Source: Bryobacterales bacterium
Lineage (GTDB): Bacteria > Acidobacteriota > Terriglobia > Bryobacterales > Bryobacteraceae
Assembly (NCBI GenBank): GCA_003132865.1
Contig: PKYZ01000754.1
Coordinates: forward strand, 2,019 to 8,028
Reading direction: 5' to 3'
Length of the DNA: 6,010 bases
Shown here: positions 1-4,641 of the stretch, in pieces
Layout: the number at the start of each line of letters is the position of its first letter
How positions within the stretch are numbered: position 1 is the stretch's first letter
Made by a program: the position numbers and the translations under genes
The notes under the pieces: model-generated
Database searches by the model: none
What the model was told of the DNA's origin: nothing
What the model saw: only the letters and a program-made list of their open reading frames with translations

Positions 1-121
1 CGCCGATTTGATTAGTAGCAGTAGGAATGGATTCGCCGTTTCAGGCAGGCAAGCAGTAGCCATTCCCGGAGCGGGCCCGCTCCCATGCTAGTACCCATGC
101 TAGTCGTCGTTCCGGTTTACG
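1..121 (+). repeat. Direct repeat copy A (about 120 bp)
   Basis: This stretch recurs at 1341-1458. Positions 41-110 are identical to 1378-1447; there is one mismatch at 111/1448, and identity resumes over 112-121. Positions 1-40 align with 1341-1377 with several mismatches and small gaps. The repeat contains a perfect 16-bp palindrome and a 12-bp tandem duplication, annotated separately. Homology reaches the first base of the window, so the repeat may extend further left. Right of position 121 the two copies diverge completely. Copy A precedes no convincing gene, whereas copy B is the leader of a small ORF and the recombinase. Copy A may therefore be a duplicated leader that has lost its gene. 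Confidence 0.9.
68..105 (+). promoter_or_regulatory. Palindrome plus tandem 12-mers in copy A (putative protein-binding site)
   Basis: Positions 68-83 are the perfect palindrome GGAGCGGGCCCGCTCC. Overlapping its right end are two adjacent 12-bp copies, CCCATGCTAGTA (82-93) and CCCATGCTAGTC (94-105). A dyad next to short tandem repeats placed upstream of genes is a common design for operators or iteron-like sites. A binding role is inferred; only the repeat structure is seen. Confidence 0.4.
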
Positions 122-138
122 TTGCTGCCGCACCGAGC

Positions 139-254
139 CCTCCTGGTAGCAGCAGGCGAGCAGGAGGATATTCGCCCGTTCTTCGCCTAACGGCAGACGA
201 GATGAGCCTCCCTTTATTCCCCTGTCCCAAAAAGTTCACCTTCTGGGACACGAC
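139..254 (+). repeat. Composite repeat unit R1, forward
   Basis: This is the first of three copies. It opens with a 30-mer (139-168) whose ends CCTCCTG (139-145) and CAGGAGG (161-167) are inverted repeats. Positions 139-187 match 399-447 with two mismatches (170 and 175). A less conserved spacer of about 35 bp follows, then the 28-bp dyad at 223-250 and a shared GAC trinucleotide. The parallel order of parts in R1 and R3 shows that the whole unit of about 115-124 bp was copied, not just the 30-mer. I cannot name the repeat family; a REP/BIME-like interspersed element is one possibility. Confidence 0.8.
223..250. other. 28-bp dyad, TGTCCCAAAA-N8-TTCTGGGACA
   Basis: Ten-base arms at 223-232 and 241-250 flank the 8-bp spacer AGTTCACC. 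The arms are perfect inverted repeats except at one pair (C243). The same architecture, with perfect arms and a related spacer, occurs at 491-518. It could be a binding site for a dimeric regulator or recombinase, or the end of a transposable unit. No direct evidence favours any of these. Confidence 0.55.
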
Positions 255-273
255 TCTACTGCCGAGGGGGACA

Positions 274-355
274 TTTTGGGTCAGGGTTCCGCGCCGGCCC
301 GCTCGCGGACGCCCCAAGGCCGTTTTCCTCCTGCTCGCCTGCTGCACCCAGGAGG
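274..355 (-). repeat. Composite repeat unit R2, inverted and degenerate
   Basis: Read on the minus strand, positions 355 to 326 match the 30-mer of R1 and R3 at 28 of 30 bases, including the CCTCCTG / CAGGAGG inverted ends. Further along the minus strand, at 283-274, lies TGACCCAAAA, one mismatch from the left arm of the dyad; the right arm is not recognisable. R2 therefore has the same order of parts as R1 and R3 but opposite orientation and more decay. R2 and R3 30-mers could pair in a transcript to give a long stem with a loop at 356-398. Confidence 0.65.
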
Positions 356-398
356 AAGATGCGGGACCGGCGGCCGCAAACTTCCGGCGAATATCGGA

Positions 399-522
399 CC
401 TCCTGGTAGCAGCAGGCGAGCAGGAGGATCTTCGTCCGTTCTTCGCCCCACGAGAGCGAGGGCGGGCTCTTGGCTTTTCGGCTATTCCAATGTCCCAAAA
501 TGGTCACGTTTTGGGACATGAC
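399..522 (+). repeat. Composite repeat unit R3, forward
   Basis: This is the best-preserved unit. The 30-mer at 399-428 is identical to 139-168, and similarity continues to 447 with two substitutions overall. After a diverged spacer comes the perfect dyad at 491-518, followed by TGAC (CGAC in R1). R1 and R3 30-mers are exactly 260 bp apart. Open frames crossing this region on both strands are by-products of the GC-rich repeats. Confidence 0.8.
491..518. other. 28-bp perfect-arm dyad, TGTCCCAAAA-N8-TTTTGGGACA
   Basis: Perfect 10-bp inverted arms (491-500 and 509-518) flank the 8-bp spacer TGGTCACG. One more pair (A490 with T519) extends the arms to 11 bp. Its spacer resembles that of the dyad at 223-250 (AGTTCACC), so the centre is partly conserved too. 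The 10-8-10 geometry resembles recombinase or dimeric-regulator sites, but this is inference. Confidence 0.6.
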
Positions 523-739
523 TATGAGTTTGCGCTAAACTTTAGTTCCGGAAGTGCCGATCTCTTGGTTGTGGTCTGCATTTCGCATAAGGTGGCCAAG
601 CCCGACGGCACGTTTCGCTGGCTTGTTCCTTGTCCAGAACTAGGGCACTGGTAAAATAGCCGTTGAAAGTTGAGCGCGAGCGGAGCTGCATGCGGACGGC
701 AGCGCACCAAGGCCGAACATTCGTAAGCACGGGGGGCCA
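523..739. other. Non-coding stretch, no feature recognised
   Basis: Between the last repeat unit and the start of the 184-residue ORF I see no RNA gene, strong promoter or terminator. A frame open from position 85 ends at 654, but most of it crosses the repeat array and it shows no recognisable protein features. The only candidate translation signal is the G-run at 731-736, just before the ATG at 740. Confidence 0.5.
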
Positions 740-1294
740 ATGTCCATGGGCAGAACCAGATTGCAAGGCAGGACGCTCACGCACGATGAGTTCATGCGGA
801 AGCACGAGAGTGAACTCCTGGAGTCTGACAAGGATTCCGTGACGGGGGGAACCATCTCGCTGGGAGCGCTAATGAAGGGCAAGGATCTGCCCGGCCCCTC
901 TGAAACGCTGCCATTGCCCATTTCTGCGCTTCTGGTCCAGTTACATCGCTGGTGGCTGGTGCGACTGCTAGGAGCAGCGGCCAGGGAGAACAGCCCGGAA
1001 GCGTATGGCTCGTTGCTTGGCTATTGGCTTCACAAAATGGGTGTGGATCCACCAGCAGGCGTGTTTCTCCGCGCCCCTGGAAAGCCCGGCCGACCCCGTT
1101 CTGCAAAGACGGAGGCGATCTTCTGGACTTGGATAGATCTGGGCAAGCCCTCGCTCTCCCGCCGGAGACTGGCGCATGCGGTGTACCGGGCAGAGTTCAC
1201 GAAGGCAGACAGCGCCGGGCGGAAGAAGATGATCGATCGATGCCGACGCGCCGTGGAGCGCTGGCAAGCCCAATCACGACTAAACCCATCCTGA
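740..1294 (+). CDS. Hypothetical basic protein with a GRPR motif (184 aa)
   Basis: I do not recognise this family. The N-terminal half (residues 1-60) is mixed and probably partly disordered. Residues 61-100 are hydrophobic and aromatic (WWLVRLLGAA, YGSLLGYWLHKM) and could be a helical core. A basic GKPGRPR patch (114-120), similar to an AT-hook or to basic linkers before helix-turn-helix regions, leads into a helical, strongly basic C-terminus (residues 124-178) rich in Arg and Lys. This suggests nucleic-acid binding, by inference. The ATG at 740 follows a G-run at 731-736; an in-frame ATG at 746 is the alternative start. The gene lies between the two direct repeats (1-121 and 1341-1458) and on the same strand as the recombinase, so it is probably cargo or an accessory gene of the mobile region. 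Confidence 0.6.
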   Translation: MSMGRTRLQGRTLTHDEFMRKHESELLESDKDSVTGGTISLGALMKGKDLPGPSETLPLPISALLVQLHRWWLVRLLGAAARENSPEAYGSLLGYWLHKMGVDPPAGVFLRAPGKPGRPRSAKTEAIFWTWIDLGKPSLSRRRLAHAVYRAEFTKADSAGRKKMIDRCRRAVERWQAQSRLNPS

Positions 1295-1340
1295 ATAAGT
1301 CGTAAGAAGCTCACCGATTAGATCTATATTGTCGCCTCTT

Positions 1341-1458
1341 TCGCCGATTATTTAATAGCAGTGAAATGGATGGCCGTTCAGGCAGGCAAGCAGTAGCCAT
1401 TCCCGGAGCGGGCCCGCTCCCATGCTAGTACCCATGCTAGTCGTCGTCCCGGTTTACG
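1341..1458 (+). repeat. Direct repeat copy B (about 118 bp), leader of the recombinase operon
   Basis: This is the second copy of the repeat at 1-121, offset by 1337 bp over the identical 70-base core (1378-1447). It begins 47 bases after the stop of the 184-residue ORF and ends 37 bases before the ATG at 1495, so it occupies the promoter and leader position of the small ORF and recombinase. It repeats the 16-bp palindrome and the paired 12-mers of copy A without change, which suggests either recent duplication or conserved function. Confidence 0.9.
1405..1442 (+). promoter_or_regulatory. Palindrome plus tandem 12-mers in copy B (putative operator)
   Basis: The palindrome GGAGCGGGCCCGCTCC lies at 1405-1420, with CCCATGCTAGT-type 12-mers at 1419-1430 and 1431-1442. 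It sits 53-90 bases upstream of the ATG at 1495. This is a natural position for autoregulation of the small ORF and recombinase, but no regulator is identified. Confidence 0.4.
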
Positions 1459-1487
1459 GGTAGCGTGAAAACGCCGACGACGGAAGG
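1440..1487 (+). promoter_or_regulatory. Leader stem-loop and ribosome binding site of the small ORF
   Basis: GTCGTCG (1440-1446) can pair with CGACGAC (1475-1481), and inside this CCCG (1448-1451) can pair with CGGG (1457-1460) around a GTTTA loop. GGAAGG (1482-1487) then lies 7 bases before the ATG at 1495, which decides that start over the in-frame GTG at 1465. The outer stem ends directly against the ribosome binding site and could influence its access; this is inferred. Confidence 0.4.
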
Positions 1488-1494
1488 AAAACCA

Positions 1495-1731
1495 ATGAGC
1501 TCAGAGAAGAGGCCGCACATACTGAATCTGGATGCCGCGCGTCGGCAGTGTGGGCCAGCCTCCGAAAAAGAGGTGGCCGCTAGGGCGGCAATCGAAGCGC
1601 GTGCCGGCCGCCCCCTCAATGATCTGGAATGGGCCCGGGCGCGTGCAAGGCTGTTGGACTTCGTTTCGGTCCTCCGCGCTTGGCACCGGAAGGGCACAAC
1701 CACTGCCTCGGAACTTCCTATGGCGGCCTAG
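1495..1731 (+). CDS. Small hypothetical protein upstream of the recombinase (78 aa)
   Basis: I do not recognise a named family. The ATG at 1495 is chosen because GGAAGG stands 7 bases upstream; an upstream in-frame GTG at 1465 would add 10 residues but lacks such a site. The protein is charged and mostly helical, with an Ala/Arg/Glu-rich segment (residues 14-38) and a motif GRPLNDLEWARARARLL (38-54), followed by FVSVLRAWHRKG (56-67). No signal peptide, membrane segment or metal site is seen. It lies 156 bases before the recombinase on the same strand and is probably co-transcribed. Small proteins encoded beside large serine recombinases can be regulators or recombination directionality factors. 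That role here rests on position and size alone. Confidence 0.6.
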   Translation: MSSEKRPHILNLDAARRQCGPASEKEVAARAAIEARAGRPLNDLEWARARARLLDFVSVLRAWHRKGTTTASELPMAA

Positions 1732-1873
1732 ATATGGAAGCCACAATTGGCGCGATCCGCGGGCAGCGCGCCCGGCATAACAGCAGGTCATCTTTTGCCA
1801 GGTCCTGCCGGTCGTCCCGATACTCGGCTTGGGAACCTGAGCCCCAGGACGAACAATCGTCAGAAATATTGTT

Positions 1874-1883
1874 AAGGTTGAGG
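1874..1883 (+). promoter_or_regulatory. Ribosome binding region of the recombinase
   Basis: AAGG (1874-1877) is 10 bases and GAGG (1880-1883) 4 bases before the ATG at 1888; neither spacing is ideal alone, so initiation may be modest. The rest of the 1732-1887 gap holds only a weak hairpin (CGGGC 1760-1764 with GCCCG 1770-1774) without a T-run, so I do not call a terminator there. Confidence 0.4.
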
Positions 1884-1887
1884 GAGT

Positions 1888-3522
1888 ATGCCAGCGAGAA
1901 CTTTAGCCACTAGACCGTCGTCGAAGACCAGCAGTCCGCAACCGGCAAAGCGTTGCGCCGCGCAGCCGCAAAGCCAAGCCGTGCTCTACGCCCGAGTCTC
2001 CAGCAAAGATCAGGAGAAGGAGGGTTTCTCTATCCCTACGCAGCAGCGCTTGCTGCGCGAGTACGCGCTGGAAAAAGACCTCGCGATTCCGAAGGAGTTC
2101 ATCGACGTGGAGACGGCCAAGGAGAGTGGTCGAGCCGGCTTTGCAGAAATGCTGGCCTATCTCAAGAAACATGCGTGCCGAACCATTCTGGTGGAAAAGA
2201 CCGACCGACTCTACCGGAATCTCAAGGACTGGTCTACGCTCGACGAGTTGGGCGTCACCATTCACTTGGTCAAGGAAAACGTCATCATTGGCCCGGATTC
2301 GCGCTCTTCGGAGCAGTTCGTACACGGCATCAAGGTCCTCATGGCTCGCAACTATAGCCTGAATCTGGGTGAGGAGACGAAAAAGGGCATGTTGGAGAAG
2401 GCGCGCTCCGGTATTTATCCGAGTTGCGCGCGCGTGGGTTATCTGAATGCAGTCGGCGCGCTCGGAAAGCGCATCCTTGTCCCGGATCCGGAAAATGCGC
2501 TTGTGATCACAGATTTATTTCATCATTTCGAGACTGCCAAGTACTCGATCAAAAGTCTAGCCGCGCAATTCCTGCGCGAAGGGCGCACGCTCCGCGGTCG
2601 TCGGATCAATACGAGTCTAGTCCATCAGATCCTTCGCAACCGTCTGTACATGGGTGAATTCGACTGGGATGGAATAACCTACGAGGGTACCCATGAGCCA
2701 CTGGTGAGCCGCGCGTGTTGGGAACGCGTTCAGGAGCTGCTCGATGCGCGGGTCGAGAACAAGACCCGGAAGGTCAAACACGATTTTGCGTTCACCAGTC
2801 TGGTCCATTGCGGTCATTGCGGGTGCCACCTCGTCGGTGAATTGAAAAAAGGCCGCTATGTCTACTATCACTGTACCGGCAACCGGGGAAAGTGCCCAGA
2901 GCCATACACCCGGCAGGAGGTACTCACCACCGAGTTCGCCGGCGTCCTGGGAGATCTGGTGATCCCCGAGGCGATCCTCCAATGGCTGGCGGAGACGGTG
3001 CGGGAGTCGGATCGGACCGAGCAGGCTGCGCGCGCCGAGGCCATCAAAAAGTTGCGGGTCCGCCACGACGGTTTGAAAGGACGCATTGAAACCATGTACC
3101 TGGACAAACTCGATGGTCGCGTCACGCCAGAGTTCTTTGACGAACGTGCGGGTGCGTGGCGCCGCGAGCAGGAGGCGATCTTGCGCAAGATCCAAGATGC
3201 TCAGCAGGCCACGCCAGCGCCTGTGGATCAGGCCATCGATATGTTAAGCCTCACCAGCCAGGCGTGCCAGATGTTCATGCAGCAGTCGGCAGAAGAGCAG
3301 CGACGTCTGCTCCGAGGGGTGATCCAAAACGCGACTTGGCAGGACGGCACTTTGCGGACCACGCTGTTCGAACCATTTGAAATTCTGCGACGTTCGAACC
3401 AGGAAAGTTATAGAAAAGAAAAGGAGATAGCTGGGTCTGGGCGCTACCCTTTGGTCACCTGCGAAGGGCATTTAGAATGGCGTCCGTATCGTACACGCAG
3501 CCGCCCCACGTACCGCCGCTGA
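1888..3522 (+). CDS. Large serine recombinase (site-specific integrase/transposase type)
   Basis: This enzyme would cut and rejoin DNA at paired sites through a phosphoserine intermediate. The resolvase-type catalytic domain spans about residues 31-175: YARVSS (34-39) supplies Arg36 and nucleophile Ser38, and DRLYR (106-110) supplies Arg107 and Arg110. A recombinase DNA-binding domain follows (about 176-287; note [19 protein letters not shown]), then a zinc ribbon with Cys308, Cys311, Cys329 and Cys336. Residues 370-440 form a charged helical, probably coiled-coil, region. At 544 residues it fits large serine recombinases, and all core residues are present, so it may be active. The first 30 residues are a Ser/Gln/Ala-rich extension; the ATG at 1888 gives it, and a later start is possible. 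Residues 523-544 are read antisense through the C-terminal codons of a dehydratase relic, so the native end may have been replaced. Confidence 0.95.
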   Translation: MPARTLATRPSSKTSSPQPAKRCAAQPQSQAVLYARVSSKDQEKEGFSIPTQQRLLREYALEKDLAIPKEFIDVETAKESGRAGFAEMLAYLKKHACRTILVEKTDRLYRNLKDWSTLDELGVTIHLVKENVIIGPDSRSSEQFVHGIKVLMARNYSLNLGEETKKGMLEKARSGIYPSCARVGYLNAVGALGKRILVPDPENALVITDLFHHFETAKYSIKSLAAQFLREGRTLRGRRINTSLVHQILRNRLYMGEFDWDGITYEGTHEPLVSRACWERVQELLDARVENKTRKVKHDFAFTSLVHCGHCGCHLVGELKKGRYVYYHCTGNRGKCPEPYTRQEVLTTEFAGVLGDLVIPEAILQWLAETVRESDRTEQAARAEAIKKLRVRHDGLKGRIETMYLDKLDGRVTPEFFDERAGAWRREQEAILRKIQDAQQATPAPVDQAIDMLSLTSQACQMFMQQSAEEQRRLLRGVIQNATWQDGTLRTTLFEPFEILRRSNQESYRKEKEIAGSGRYPLVTCEGHLEWRPYRTRSRPTYRR

Positions 3523-4290
3523 CTTGCTGCAGCGCGGCCCACAGGCGGGTCTCCGCGGGCAGCGCCGGGTCTGGTACCAGGTCAGGCCGCATAAGCCGCG
3601 CGGACAGCACCCGCTCGCCTTCCGCCGCGCCGAACAAATCCGCGCCGTGCCCGATCAGGTTCACTGAGCCTTCCAGGTTGACCCGGTCCACCACGATCTC
3701 GATGACGTCTCCATCTAGCACCTTGCCGATGGGTCCGCCGGCCAGCGCTTCGGGCGAGATGTGCCCGATGCAGGCGCCGGTGGAAAGCCGCTAAAACGCG
3801 CGTCGGTGAGCACCGCGACGTGCTTGCCGAAATCCAGGTACTTCAGCGCCGAAGTGATCTGGTAGGTCTCCTCCATCCCGGAACCCATCGGGCCGCGGCA
3901 GATGAGCACGATAACATCGCCGGGATGCACGCGCTCCGGCCCGTGGCTCTTGATGGCGGCGATGGCGGCTGCTTCAGTGCGAAACACGCGCGCCGGACCA
4001 GTCTTGCGGTAGACGCCATCGGGACCCACCACGCTGGGGTCGATGGCGGTGCTCTTGATCACCGAGCCTTCCGGCGCGAGATTGCCGTGCGGGAAGGTGA
4101 CCGTGGAGGTGAGGCCGGCGCGGGCGGCGCGGGCCGGGTCCATGATCACATCGCCCGGATCGATGCCGTCACGCTCTTGCAATATGCGGCGCAGCTCGGC
4201 GCGGCGCGCGGAAGCTTCCCACCAATCGAGCGTGGCGTCCAGCGTCTGGCCGCTGACCGTGAGGACGCCCGTTTCCAGCAGGCCGGCGGC
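3455..4290 (-). pseudogene. yjhG: Truncated, frameshifted YjhG/YagF-type dehydratase (IlvD/Edd superfamily, sugar-acid dehydratase)
   Basis: The family dehydrates sugar acids such as D-xylonate with an Fe-S cluster. The minus-strand translation shows family landmarks in order: LTVSGQTL and [71 protein letters not shown] (the second IlvD/Edd signature), [27 protein letters not shown] and the end [18 protein letters not shown], with a stop at 3457-3455. Two lesions are visible. First, one base is missing between 3787 and 3786: the frame reads FSG and then needs one G to give Val before STGAC. Second, homology ends at 4290 against an in-frame TAG (4293-4291), with the N-terminal half and its cluster cysteines absent. 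Family proteins are much longer (about 650 residues from memory) than the ~278 codons left. The short end at 3455-3522 overlaps the recombinase tail on the other strand. Confidence 0.9.
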
Positions 4291-4641
4291 CTACCGCAAG
4301 GAAATCAGTCCTCAACGCTGGTCGTCGCTGAGAATACGACCAGCAGGAAGACGAGCAAGCCCACCGACAGCATGATTTGAGTGACGACGACCACCCTGGC
4401 TAGCCAGCAGTAATCGTCGTATTGGGCGTGTGGGCTTGGGAACTGTTGGACACGTCTCGAACTCGCCAGGGGAACCCAGGATATTGTCCGGATGCGCCGT
4501 TATTCGTCGACAATCCAAACCAGGTTGGCACCGGAACCAACTAGAAGCCGGGAAGGTGGCGTGTAATACTGGTGTTTTCACGGTACTTGAAAGCGGTTTA
4601 CGGGGCGTTGCCAGGAACTTGTCGAAAGGAGCGCCGTCCAA
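4291..4641. other. Intergenic region without a convincing gene
   Basis: Nothing here continues the dehydratase. On the minus strand a frame open from roughly 4500 ends at a TGA (4307-4305) and encodes one strongly hydrophobic stretch, starting at a GTG at 4394 or an ATG at 4373. It would give only 22-29 residues, has no good ribosome binding site, and I do not call it. A TAATAC at 4564-4569 resembles a -10 box, but no matching -35 is seen at the right distance. AAAGGAG at 4625-4631 is the ribosome binding site of the next gene. No T-run terminator is seen. Confidence 0.5.
4625..4631 (+). promoter_or_regulatory. Ribosome binding site for the TIMP-like protein
   Basis: AAAGGAG lies 10 bases before the ATG at 4642 and 13 before the next in-frame ATG at 4645. 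It supports a start at the first ATG, giving a protein that begins Met-Met-Val-Arg. Confidence 0.6.

Noticed and set aside
139..522. A CRISPR array
   Set aside because: Only three copies occur, in mixed orientation, with unequal and non-spacer-like intervals, and no cas genes are visible.
85..654. A 189-codon plus-strand open frame, with overlapping minus-strand frames at 117-347 and 256-519
   Set aside because: These frames run through the three GC-rich repeat units and copy A. Open frames exist on both strands over the same bases, the translation lacks recognisable domains, and no good ribosome binding site is present.
1..1458. Copies A and B as attL and attR of the serine recombinase
   Set aside because: attL and attR of large serine recombinases normally share only a very short core, not a 70-base identical block, and the recombinase lies outside the interval.
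1749..1774. An intrinsic terminator between the small ORF and the recombinase
   Set aside because: The possible stems are only 5-6 bp and no T-run follows, so termination is not supported.
2617..3195. A 192-codon minus-strand open frame under the recombinase
   Set aside because: It is the shadow of the recombinase gene, whose catalytic and zinc-ribbon motifs are on the plus strand.
3820..4380. A 186-codon plus-strand open frame
   Set aside because: It is antisense to the dehydratase relic, whose minus-strand translation matches a known family; the plus frame is a by-product of GC-rich codon use.
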